A stretch of 64,000 nt of DNA. Origin: Alphaproteobacteria bacterium (lineage in GTDB: Bacteria; Pseudomonadota; Alphaproteobacteria; Micavibrionales; Micavibrionaceae). Under the pieces are notes generated by a model. The model had not been told where the DNA came from, ran no database searches, and was given only the letters and a program-made list of their open reading frames with translations. The stretch is from contig JANQRF010000002.1 in NCBI GenBank assembly GCA_028289285.1, forward strand, positions 682,001-746,000. Direction: 5' to 3'. Positions 53,457 to 61,389 of this stretch are shown in pieces (position 1 is the first letter of the stretch; the number at the start of each line of letters is the position of its first letter). The translations under genes were made by a program, and so were the position numbers.

Positions 53457-53747
53457 TTAAGCGCTTTTTGCTTCTTTCTTTTCGATCGCTGCTTTGATGT
53501 CCTGCAGAACCGGGTGCAGCTTTGTCTTGGCTGTGCCTTTTACAAACGCATCAATCCCGCCTTTATGGTCCAGCGTGCGCAGACCGTGGGCAGAAGCCTT
53601 AATACGGATCTTGCGTTCCAGAATTTCACTGTAAACGCTTGTATCCTGAATATTGACGTCAAAGGTGCGCTTGGTTGCGTTCATTGCGTGAGACCGGTTA
53701 TTCCCGACCATACGCTTTTTACCTGTAATCATGCATTGGCGGCTCAT
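53457..53747 (-). CDS. rpmB: 50S ribosomal protein L28
   Basis: A 96-residue protein. MSRQCMITGKK...NNRSHAMNATKRTFDVNIQ is the usual N-terminus of alphaproteobacterial L28. The ATG at 53747 is preferred to the one at 53756, because AAGGATGAG is then properly spaced. Followed by a strong terminator. Confidence 0.96.
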   Translation of the reverse strand: MSRQCMITGKKRMVGNNRSHAMNATKRTFDVNIQDTSVYSEILERKIRIKASAHGLRTLDHKGGIDAFVKGTAKTKLHPVLQDIKAAIEKKEAKSA

Positions 53748-53800
53748 GGCTCTCATCCTTATAATTCTTAATTCCGGGCGGAAAATAAACGAATACGGCC

Positions 53801-54838
53801 CTAAAAGTCAAGCCAGTTCTGGCCGGACATCACAATCGCCCCAAGCAGGCTGACCAGGAAGAGAATATGGGCCATAAAGATCAGGTATAGGCCACGGTAG
53901 AGGTGCTTTACATTGAGGCGGGCCGTGGCATTTGGCGGCCCGGCCCAGTTGCGCTGGATCGCGCTGCCATCCAAATCCCGGCTTGGCCCGCCAAGAGAGA
54001 CATCCAGCGCATAAGCCATCACCGTGACGGGCAGCCCGCCCTCTTCGTAACGGGCATGGCCTTTGACGGGCCCAAGCGCCTTCATCGCCCGGGTCATGCC
54101 GCCTGTGGGCGTAAACAGCCCGGCCACAGAGATAAAGACCGCGCTGAACAGGTTCGGGATAAAGCCCATCAGCTTTTCTAATGTGAGTGCCATGGTGCCA
54201 AAACCCTTGGAATAACCTTCTTTGCCGAACCGCCAGGACAAAGCCGCAAGCCCAGCATACAAATACGCGCCTGGCAGGCCGGCAATAAGAAACCACAGGA
54301 TGGGTCCGACAACCGCTTTATCAAAACTGCGCGCGCTTAAAGCCATACCCAGCCGGGTCATGGTATATTCATCGCTTTGGGTCATATCGCTTCTAGTTGT
54401 GCGGGCAATGGCCAGGAATCCCCCCTTGATGGGCTTGTCGCTTTCCACAGCTTGAATTAGCCGTATCTGCGCAAACCAGACAGCGCCTGCACTCATGGTC
54501 AGGCAGAGCATCAGCGTTTCAGCCAGCCGCCATTGCGGATATTCATAGGCAAGTGATCCTGCCAGCCGCGAGAGAAGAAGCGCAAAGCCCATCCCGGCAA
54601 TCGTCAGGAAAAACCCGCGCAGGGCGAGCTCATTGATTGAACGGTCCGGGTTATTCAGTTTACGCGCCAGCGGCCCAAAGAGCATATCCATCAGTCGCCA
54701 GAGCAGCGGGTTGGCATTGCCTGCCAGCGGACCTATCACCATGCCGATCACCGCCACCACCGCCAGCGCTGCAATCGCGACCGGGATCCGGTCCGGATGA
54801 AATATCATCGCGTGCAGGTTTTGAAACTGTTCGAGCAT
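53801..54838 (-). CDS. CobD/CbiB-like membrane protein
   Basis: A 345-residue polytopic protein. Features shared with CobD/CbiB (adenosylcobinamide-phosphate synthase) are HPDRIP with GxxI near the N-terminus, ARTTRSDMTQSDEYTMTRLGMALSARSFDKAVVGPILWFLIAGLPGAYLYAGLAALSW, and the C-terminal GPSRDLDGSAIQRNWAG. No other cobalamin gene is nearby, so the role is uncertain; AmpE-like relatives share the fold. Start taken at the ATG at 54838. Confidence 0.72.
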   Translation of the reverse strand: MLEQFQNLHAMIFHPDRIPVAIAALAVVAVIGMVIGPLAGNANPLLWRLMDMLFGPLARKLNNPDRSINELALRGFFLTIAGMGFALLLSRLAGSLAYEYPQWRLAETLMLCLTMSAGAVWFAQIRLIQAVESDKPIKGGFLAIARTTRSDMTQSDEYTMTRLGMALSARSFDKAVVGPILWFLIAGLPGAYLYAGLAALSWRFGKEGYSKGFGTMALTLEKLMGFIPNLFSAVFISVAGLFTPTGGMTRAMKALGPVKGHARYEEGGLPVTVMAYALDVSLGGPSRDLDGSAIQRNWAGPPNATARLNVKHLYRGLYLIFMAHILFLVSLLGAIVMSGQNWLDF

Positions 54839-54846
54839 TCTTTTAT

Positions 54847-54878
54847 TAACCACAGATGAACACGAATGAACACGGATA
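54847..54878. repeat. Short tandem repeat of the ATGAACACGG type
   Basis: The sequence ACCACAGATGAACACGAATG is followed by a second AACACGGAT unit, so the ~10-base unit is present about twice. Similar dispersed sequences are seen in many bacterial genomes. It lies directly upstream of the CobD-like gene and is followed by CGTCATCCCC, a trace of the other repeat family. Confidence 0.4.
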
Positions 54879-54918
54879 CTCTTACGTCATCCCCTGAATT
54901 TCGAATGAAATATTTTGG

Positions 54919-56094
54919 CTATGGAATATCTAGTCGAACAGCATCCTTATCATCGCACCAAGTTGCACTTACTTGCGCTTCGATGTCAGATTCACTGTGA
55001 ATTCTTTGATCTACCGGCATACGACTTACACCAATATCTTCCAATAAGGAGTCTATATCTGCAGAAGGTACTAAATGCCCATCTTGCATAAGATCATACT
55101 GCCAATTACTTGGAACACGTTCGTATGTTATTGGCCGCATACCCACGGCAAGTTCATACCCCATCTCTTGGATGCGCGGATATATATATGTTAAAAAATG
55201 TATAGCAGGATAGGCAGGTGAAGAAAGACCGTAATTCCAACGTGGTTCACACCGCCCCATTCTAGATTGAACAGAAATAGGAACGTTCCCCATAAAAGCA
55301 ACAGAGCCGGATGCCTCCGGTGCCAAAAGCCTCTCATTCTCTCCGGTATTTCCATTTAACTCGATAATGTGCTCACCATTAAGAGAAGGGTTCGCTTGAT
55401 ATTGAAATTGACCACTCAAAGCTATTTGGACGTCATGACTAGACGGAAATCCTGATAAGCTATATTGACCGGTAATTGGTATTTCAAAATCGACCGCACC
55501 GTCTATAGAAACACCTTGGCGTTCAACACCGTAATGTTCAGGAAAATCGTCCAAAAGTCCTTGCACATGAGAAACCACAGGATGATTTTCATCAACGATC
55601 TCCAGGAGGGCCAAGTCATAAAGTGGTTGCACATCCAGATCTCCTGCATTTCCACGGCCTCGCATGTTATGAATGCTTCCTATTTGACGGGCCAGCACTG
55701 CGCCCCCGTCAGGATCTTCGATCATGACGTAAAAATGATTTGAAAATAGAAAAGTTTTTGATCCGCTCTGATGAAATTCTCGTCTGTATTCCTCTTCTTG
55801 TTCTGACATCGTTTGAAAATTAGAATAATCAGGATAAAGATACCGGGCTCCATCAGGTCTATGGATGATATGAGCAGCAGTGAGAACAAACTCGCGTCCA
55901 TGAGCTTCGAGGATATTACCTGATCCATAAGCATTCACTCTAACGACACTTTCTATAGCAGTTTGTCCTTCATATAAGTTATTTAGAGCTTCGTGTGTTT
56001 GATCCAATTCTGCAGACGCCGTTGATGTTGCAAAAAACAAAGCCAGAGAAGAGACCCCTAAGAATGTACTGGTTTTAAAAAATGTATTAGCCAT
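54919..56094 (-). CDS. Secreted trypsin-like serine protease
   Basis: A 391-residue protein with a signal peptide (1-28, cleavage after TASA). The catalytic triad can be read as His75 (VLTAAHII), Asp160 (YDLALLEI) and Ser262 (PEASGSVAF). The triad order and spacing fit the chymotrypsin fold (family S1), although the usual GDSGGP is reduced to EASGSV. Two cysteines lie in the C-terminal half (GRCEPRW, ATWCDD). AT-rich. Periplasmic or exported; substrate unknown, and activity is not certain. Confidence 0.65.
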   Translation of the reverse strand: MANTFFKTSTFLGVSSLALFFATSTASAELDQTHEALNNLYEGQTAIESVVRVNAYGSGNILEAHGREFVLTAAHIIHRPDGARYLYPDYSNFQTMSEQEEEYRREFHQSGSKTFLFSNHFYVMIEDPDGGAVLARQIGSIHNMRGRGNAGDLDVQPLYDLALLEIVDENHPVVSHVQGLLDDFPEHYGVERQGVSIDGAVDFEIPITGQYSLSGFPSSHDVQIALSGQFQYQANPSLNGEHIIELNGNTGENERLLAPEASGSVAFMGNVPISVQSRMGRCEPRWNYGLSSPAYPAIHFLTYIYPRIQEMGYELAVGMRPITYERVPSNWQYDLMQDGHLVPSADIDSLLEDIGVSRMPVDQRIHSESDIEAQVSATWCDDKDAVRLDIP

Positions 56095-56232
56095 AAATTA
56101 TCTTTAAACGATTTTAATTTACATAAAAAAACACTTGCTGACTGAGATATCAAGTTTATCCAAATAGTTATGATTGCATTCTCTTGTAATTTTGCGATGC
56201 ACAACTTGGTAAACTTATGATATAATTAAGTA

Positions 56233-57657
56233 ATGTTATATCATCTCTATGATCTTCAACATGCTTTGATGACGCCTGCACGGGCGGCGGCCTCGCTGAC
56301 CAAGGCGGCTTTGCGCAATCCATGGAACCCGGCAAGCCATCATCCGCTGGCACAGACACTGGCGGCGAATGCGGAGCTCTTTGAACGGGTCACACGACGG
56401 TTCGGCAAACCGGATTGGATGATCGATACGACCCTGATCAATGATCATGAATATAAAGTCACACCGACCACCATTGCTGAAAAGCCCTTTTGTACCCTCA
56501 CCCATTTTAAACGCGAAGCAATCCGTCATCCGTTTAAGCGTAATGATCCACGCGTTCTGATTGTCTCACCGATGTCAGGCCATTATGCAACTCTCCTGCG
56601 CGGTACGGTCGAAGCGCTCCTGCCCCATCACGAAGTTTACATCACGGAATGGATTGATGCGCGGATGGTGCCGCTGGCAGATGGGCGGTTTAATCTTGAT
56701 GACTTTATTACATACCTGCGTGAATTTATGAGCCTGCTTGGGCCAGATACACATGTGATTGCGGTGTGCCAGCCGGCTGTCCCGGTGCTTGCGGCAATTT
56801 CGCTGATGGCTTCCGAAGATGATCCAAACCAGCCTTTGACCATGACCCTCATGGGCGGGCCGATTGATACGCGTATCTCAAAAACGGCCGTGAATAAATT
56901 GGCTGAAGAACGCCCCTTAAGCTGGTTTGAAAAGACAGTCGTCCAGAATGTGCCCTTTTATCACCCAGGCGCGTTCCGTCATGTCTATCCGGGCTTTTTA
57001 CAGCTCACCGGGTTTATGACGATGAATCTCGACCGGCATGTCGGCTCGCATATGAAATTTTACAAACACATGATTGAAGGCGATGGCGATAGCGCCGAAG
57101 CGCACCGCAAATTTTATGATGAATATAATGCCGTCATGGACATCACTGCCGAGTTTTATCTTCAAACAGTCGATGTTGTCTTCCAGCGCCACCTGCTCCC
57201 GCGTGGCCGGATGAAATGGCGTGACCCGCTCTCTGAAAAACTGGTCTCTGTGCGCCCGCAGGATATTAAGAAGACAGCACTCCTCACAATTGAAGGCGAG
57301 CTGGATGATATTTCCTCGCGCGGACAAACCACGGCGGCGCATGATCTGTGTTATAACTTGTCTCAAACCAAGCAATTTCATCACTTCCAGCTTCAGACCG
57401 GTCATTACGGAATCTTTAACGGACGCAAATGGCGCGGCCAGATTATGCCCCGCCTGCGTCACTTCATCCGTAAATTCGATAAAAATGCCGACCCGGTCCC
57501 CGAAGTTGATCTGGCCACCACGCCGGATATCAAGCCCGACCGCTTTAACCGGGATACACATGGGGCCGCCGCCGTGCGCCGCTGGCTGCGCGCCAAGGAA
57601 CAAGAAGAGTTGCGTAACTCCAACGGCACCTTCCTGCGCGAAAAAGAAGACAGCTAA
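56233..57657 (+). CDS. phaZ: Intracellular polyhydroxyalkanoate depolymerase (PhaZ), first copy
   Basis: A 474-residue alpha/beta-hydrolase of the intracellular PHB depolymerase family, which degrades stored polyhydroxybutyrate granules. The nucleophile is Cys179 (AVCQPAVP) instead of the usual Ser, with Asp in EGELDDIS and His in TGHYGIF. Typical family blocks are LIVSPMSGHYATLLRGT and GFMTMNLDRH. GC-rich, core-like codon use. Tandem with a second copy that has quite different composition. Confidence 0.9.
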   Translation: MLYHLYDLQHALMTPARAAASLTKAALRNPWNPASHHPLAQTLAANAELFERVTRRFGKPDWMIDTTLINDHEYKVTPTTIAEKPFCTLTHFKREAIRHPFKRNDPRVLIVSPMSGHYATLLRGTVEALLPHHEVYITEWIDARMVPLADGRFNLDDFITYLREFMSLLGPDTHVIAVCQPAVPVLAAISLMASEDDPNQPLTMTLMGGPIDTRISKTAVNKLAEERPLSWFEKTVVQNVPFYHPGAFRHVYPGFLQLTGFMTMNLDRHVGSHMKFYKHMIEGDGDSAEAHRKFYDEYNAVMDITAEFYLQTVDVVFQRHLLPRGRMKWRDPLSEKLVSVRPQDIKKTALLTIEGELDDISSRGQTTAAHDLCYNLSQTKQFHHFQLQTGHYGIFNGRKWRGQIMPRLRHFIRKFDKNADPVPEVDLATTPDIKPDRFNRDTHGAAAVRRWLRAKEQEELRNSNGTFLREKEDS

Positions 57658-57664
57658 ACCCGAC

Positions 57665-57673
57665 TTATCCACA
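57665..57673. other. Isolated DnaA-box 9-mer
   Basis: A perfect TTATCCACA in the gap between the two phaZ genes, about 3 kb from the box cluster in ruvX. One box alone has little weight. Confidence 0.3.
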
Positions 57674-57758
57674 TTTTCCTTAAAAATTGCTGCACTGCGT
57701 ATATCTTTCATCAGAATAAGAGCGATACGTTTAAGACTTACGTATGGGGAATATGTAA

Positions 57759-59192
57759 GTGCAGTATGCTCTCAAAGATATAATTGATCAGGGTCTTGCG
57801 CGGCCAGTTAATGTCTGGTCCCATATAGCAGCTGCAAACGCTGATGCTCTCCAAAACTCTCCCTTTGTTCCAGCAGCCTTTCAACCTTTTTTTGGACATG
57901 CAAAAGGCATAAGCACACTTTGGGAGCGCGCAACGCGCAGTTACCCAAAACCTGAATTTGGTATTAAAGAAACATTTCTCGGAGAAGAGAGAATAGCGAT
58001 CAGTCAGGAAACTATGTGGCGTAAGCCATTTTGCAATCTTGAACATTTTGCACGTGATACAAACAGAATCGATCCAAAGGTTCTTATGGTCGCGCCCATG
58101 TCAGGGCATTATGCAACGCTGCTAAGAGGTACCGTGAAGACGATGGCTCCTTTTAGCGACATATATATAACAGACTGGGCGAATGCCAGAGATGTCCCTA
58201 AAAGTGAGGGCAAGTTCGATCTGGATGATTATGTAAGATATTTAATCGATATGATTACGGTTCTCGGACCGGATACACACATCATGGCAGTCTGCCAACC
58301 AACCGTTCCTGTGCTTGTTGCCCTTTGTGTGATTGCCGAAAGATACCCTGAATTGATGCCGGCAAGTGTGACATTAATGGGCGGCCCCATTCATCCAAGC
58401 ATGAATCATACGCAAGTCACAAAACTTGCAAAAGATTACTCAATAGAAGATTTCCGCAAGGTAATCGATATTGTTCCGCCAATGCATGCAGGCTTTATGA
58501 GGGAAGTATATCCCGGATATCTTCAGCTTACAGGCTTTATGAGTATGAATCTGGATCGTCACACAAATGCACATTGGAAGCTTTTTCAGCATCTTGTTGA
58601 AGGAGATGGGGAATCAGAAGCCAAACATAGGGAGTTTTATGATGAATATCTTGCTGTTATGGACTTAACAGCTGAATTTTATCTTCAGACAATGGATGAA
58701 GTTTTTATTAATGAAAGTCTTCCAAAAGAAGAAAAGGAATATGAAGGAATACTGATTAAACCGCGTTTAATTAGAAACACTTACATGATGACTGTTGAAG
58801 GAGAAAACGACGATATTGCAGGCGCAGGACAAACACAAAAAGTACACGAAATGTGCAGCGGTATTTCCCCCGATATGAAATTCGGCCTGTTACAACCCAA
58901 AGTTGGTCATTACGGCGTTTTTAATGGCAGCCGTTTTCAAACAGAAATAGCCCCGCGTATTAACGGACTTGCACATCTGGCCGGAAGACATAGAGGATAT
59001 CAGTATTCAGAACTACCGACTTTCCATGTCACCGACCCTGAACAATCTGCTTCACCGTATAAGAAAATGCCAAAGCCCTGGGCCTTGGCGCGACACGATT
59101 ACGCCCAAAGGGGTGGAGAGCCGGACACAACCGGACGAGGCACATCCATGGTTATTCCTGTAACCGACATGTCTCCCGTGCAGCCCCATTAA
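57759..59192 (+). CDS. phaZ: Intracellular polyhydroxyalkanoate depolymerase (PhaZ), second copy
   Basis: A 477-residue paralog of the gene just upstream. The catalytic residues are in the same places: Cys179 (AVCQPTVP), Asp in EGENDDIA and His in VGHYGVF. It begins at a GTG 8 bases after GGGGA. Its DNA is clearly more AT-rich than the first copy, so it is either an old duplicate with different codon use or acquired separately. The C-terminal tail is longer and polar. The two enzymes may differ in polymer or timing. Confidence 0.88.
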   Translation: MQYALKDIIDQGLARPVNVWSHIAAANADALQNSPFVPAAFQPFFGHAKGISTLWERATRSYPKPEFGIKETFLGEERIAISQETMWRKPFCNLEHFARDTNRIDPKVLMVAPMSGHYATLLRGTVKTMAPFSDIYITDWANARDVPKSEGKFDLDDYVRYLIDMITVLGPDTHIMAVCQPTVPVLVALCVIAERYPELMPASVTLMGGPIHPSMNHTQVTKLAKDYSIEDFRKVIDIVPPMHAGFMREVYPGYLQLTGFMSMNLDRHTNAHWKLFQHLVEGDGESEAKHREFYDEYLAVMDLTAEFYLQTMDEVFINESLPKEEKEYEGILIKPRLIRNTYMMTVEGENDDIAGAGQTQKVHEMCSGISPDMKFGLLQPKVGHYGVFNGSRFQTEIAPRINGLAHLAGRHRGYQYSELPTFHVTDPEQSASPYKKMPKPWALARHDYAQRGGEPDTTGRGTSMVIPVTDMSPVQPH

Positions 59193-59299
59193 AAACCTGT
59201 TCCGAATCAGTCTATTATAGATTTGTAATTTTATTTCATTGATTACGTTAAATAAATCTCATTTGGCACTTGCCATCTAAAGGCGCCCTTCGTATATAC

Positions 59300-60121
59300 A
59301 TGTCATTCGACTTTCGAACATTTCTGGATGAGTATATGACCAAACGGGAAGCACAGCTTCGCGCCGGACGGCTGCGTCCGAAATCAGGCGCTAACCTCCT
59401 GACATTGCAGAGAAATTCTGCGATTGACCGCTACCCGTTTGCCGAGATTTCCCCGCGTCTGGAGATCGTTGTCAGCCCGCGCGCCAAGCGCCTGGCTTTA
59501 CGGCTCTGCCCCAAGGCCCGGGTGATGAATTTGGTGGTCCCCAAGCGCGCCTCGATGAAATCGGCTTATGAATTTGCCCGCGAGCATGAAGACTGGATCC
59601 AGGAAAAACTGAGCGAACTGCCGCGCCGGGTGCGCCTGCGCGACGGGGCCGTGATCCCGGTTTTCGGGCAGGACCGGCGCATTGTCGTTCTTTACAATGA
59701 AAACTTAAAATTCACTGATATCCTGTTGAAAAAAGACGAATTAATCGTGATGACAAACAAGACGGACCCGTCTTCACGGATTAAACGTTTCCTGGTGGAG
59801 CAGGCCCGTGCCAAAATCACGGCGCTTGCCGAGGAAAAAAGCGCAGCCATCGACCGGGACTATAAGGATATCACGATCCGCGATACAGTCAGCCGCTGGG
59901 GCAGCTGTTCCAGTGACGGGCGCCTGTCCTTTTCCTACCGGCTGATTTTTGCGCCAAAACAGGCACTGGATTACGTGGTGGCACACGAAGTTGCCCATCT
60001 GGCTCACATGGATCACAGCGAGAATTTCTGGGACACTTGCGAGTCTATTTCCCGTGATTTTGAGGGCGGCATTGACTGGATGCGCGAGCACGGGCACACC
60101 CTAATGCGATTTAGTGCATAA
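59300..60121 (+). CDS. YgjP-like metallopeptidase (DUF45)
   Basis: A 273-residue protein whose C-terminal half is a zincin domain with HEVAHLAHMDHSENFW (HExxH near residue 230, third His in DHS). Upstream is the family motif RDTVSRWGSCSSDGRLSFSYRL. The N-terminal ~50 residues are a basic extension. The ATG at 59300 is used; 59336 is possible. YgjP relatives sit next to restriction or hydrolase genes in other genomes, but nothing of that kind is here. Confidence 0.85.
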   Translation: MSFDFRTFLDEYMTKREAQLRAGRLRPKSGANLLTLQRNSAIDRYPFAEISPRLEIVVSPRAKRLALRLCPKARVMNLVVPKRASMKSAYEFAREHEDWIQEKLSELPRRVRLRDGAVIPVFGQDRRIVVLYNENLKFTDILLKKDELIVMTNKTDPSSRIKRFLVEQARAKITALAEEKSAAIDRDYKDITIRDTVSRWGSCSSDGRLSFSYRLIFAPKQALDYVVAHEVAHLAHMDHSENFWDTCESISRDFEGGIDWMREHGHTLMRFSA

Positions 60122-60179
60122 ATTTTATTGACATAATAAATAATTTGTGGGATATTCCTCGAATTGGAGGGTGATCAAA

Positions 60180-60521
60180 ATGCAATTAGAAGAATTTAAT
60201 CAAGCAGTTCAAGAAATTGAAAAGCTTACTATAGGAAGCACAAATGAGTATTTGTGTTTTACTTTTGGCAATGAAGCAGGTGCATATGAGGCTAACAAAC
60301 AGGTTCGTCAAGCTTTTGATGATTATAAAAAGGACTTTAGTCATCCTGACGGCAGAGACATAACGGTAGATTATGTGCTAAGCTTACCTGGCTTTGGAAC
60401 AGCTTTTAGAACGCCGAAGGACGGTGGAAAAGCTCTTATTGTCCGAGTAAATGGAGGTGAGGCTCGCCACATTGCTACCAAGGCACTGGGTAAACCTGTA
60501 TTTTCAAGACAATTCCCTTAA
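60180..60521 (+). CDS. Small hypothetical protein
   Basis: A 113-residue soluble protein starting at 60180 after GGAGGGTG. Helical N-terminus (LEEFNQAVQEIEKLT) and a mixed rest (GGKALIVRVNGGEARHIATKAL). AT-rich. Its last 18 bases overlap the 3' end of ruvX on the other strand. Not recognised. Confidence 0.6.
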   Translation: MQLEEFNQAVQEIEKLTIGSTNEYLCFTFGNEAGAYEANKQVRQAFDDYKKDFSHPDGRDITVDYVLSLPGFGTAFRTPKDGGKALIVRVNGGEARHIATKALGKPVFSRQFP

Positions 60522-61016
60522 ATAATCCAGCGCTCCCTGCAAAACAATCTGCGCGGCGAGTTTATCGGTCAGGCCGGATTCTTTCGCACCCTTTTTAGAT
60601 TTTTTCCCAAGGTCCACACGTTCTTCCACGAAGTTATCCACAGAGCTTGTGGATAAGCGCTCATCCCAAAGGGCAGTCCACAGGTCTTTCCCCGTTTCTA
60701 CCCCCAGCTCTTGTGGATGGTTTTGCATCTCATCCACAAAGGACCGAACCCGCTCACAGGCCGGACCTTCTGTTCCATCCATATTCACTGGCCAGCCAAA
60801 GACAAATCCGCCAATCTCATAGTCTTTTACGATGGTTCCCAGAGCCTCTATATCGGCTTTGAATTTTGTGCGATTGATGGTTTCAAGCGGCGTGGCCAGT
60901 GTTTGATCCGCATTGCTCATCGCCAGGCCGATTGTTTTGGTGCCTAAATCCACGCCCAGCAGCCGCACATTTTTGGGCCGCGCTGCAACAATATCCTTGA
61001 GAAGTCCTGTTGGCAT
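60504..61016 (-). CDS. ruvX: YqgF/RuvX family putative Holliday junction resolvase or rRNA-processing nuclease
   Basis: A 170-residue RNase H-fold protein. Acidic active-site residues are in LLGVDLGTKTIGLAMS, FVFGWPVNMDGTEG and DERLST. It is linked to pre-16S rRNA 5'-end processing. The ATG at 61016 is used; a TTG at 61025 is possible. The coding sequence contains a cluster of DnaA-box-like 9-mers (listed separately). Confidence 0.92.
   Translation of the reverse strand: MPTGLLKDIVAARPKNVRLLGVDLGTKTIGLAMSNADQTLATPLETINRTKFKADIEALGTIVKDYEIGGFVFGWPVNMDGTEGPACERVRSFVDEMQNHPQELGVETGKDLWTALWDERLSTSSVDNFVEERVDLGKKSKKGAKESGLTDKLAAQIVLQGALDYLRELS
60634..60738. other. Cluster of DnaA-box-like 9-mers inside ruvX
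   Basis: TTATCCACA (60634-60642) and TGTGGATAA (60648-60656) form a perfect inverted pair 5 bases apart. TGTGGATGG (60712-60720) and TCATCCACA (60730-60738) follow, each one mismatch from consensus in either orientation. Four boxes in 105 bases is far above chance. It could titrate DnaA, regulate, or be part of an origin; there is no AT-rich unwinding element right beside it. Confidence 0.5.
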
Positions 61017-61024
61017 AAATGCCA

Positions 61025-61094
61025 AGTTACAAGTTGCAAGTTAGGAGTTGCAAGATTATTGTGCGTTTTGTCTTATAACTTGAACCTTGTAACT
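61025..61094. repeat. Inverted repeat in the ruvX-gatC gap
   Basis: AGTTACAAG (61025-61033) and CTTGTAACT (61086-61094) are perfect complements flanking a 52-base interior that holds GTTGCAAG twice. The whole gap can fold into one hairpin. It lies between two divergent starts, so it may carry both promoters or be a small mobile remnant. Confidence 0.5.
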
Positions 61095-61107
61095 AGAAGC
61101 TAGAATT

Positions 61108-61389
61108 ATGGATGAAGCCACAGTCCGCCGCGTTGCCCGCCTTGCCCGGCTTGAAATGAGTGATGAAGAAGTTGCGCGCCTTGTGCCGCAGCTGGGCAAT
61201 ATCATGACGTTTGTTGAGCAGCTTGGCGAAGTGGATACAGATGCCGTTGAACCTCTGGCCAGTGTCGCCGATATTGATTTACGCCTGCGCGAAGACACAG
61301 TCACGGATGGCGGCATTGCAAATGATGTTCTGGCCAATGCGCCTGAAGACATGGAAGGGTTTTTCGTTGTCCCGAAGGTGGTGGAGTAA
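61108..61389 (+). CDS. gatC: Aspartyl/glutamyl-tRNA amidotransferase subunit C
   Basis: A 93-residue subunit that holds GatA and GatB together. [39 protein letters not shown] is the standard family N-terminus. Its stop overlaps the gatA start by one base. gatB is not in the window after gatA. Confidence 0.95.
   Translation: MDEATVRRVARLARLEMSDEEVARLVPQLGNIMTFVEQLGEVDTDAVEPLASVADIDLRLREDTVTDGGIANDVLANAPEDMEGFFVVPKVVE

Noticed and set aside
56998..57711. Minus-strand frame of 237 codons opposite the first phaZ
   Set aside because: Shadow of a conserved hydrolase; composition is explained by third-position bias.
58046..58061. TTTTGCACGTGATACA as a third parS
   Set aside because: Two fixed positions differ from consensus; kept only as a weak lead.
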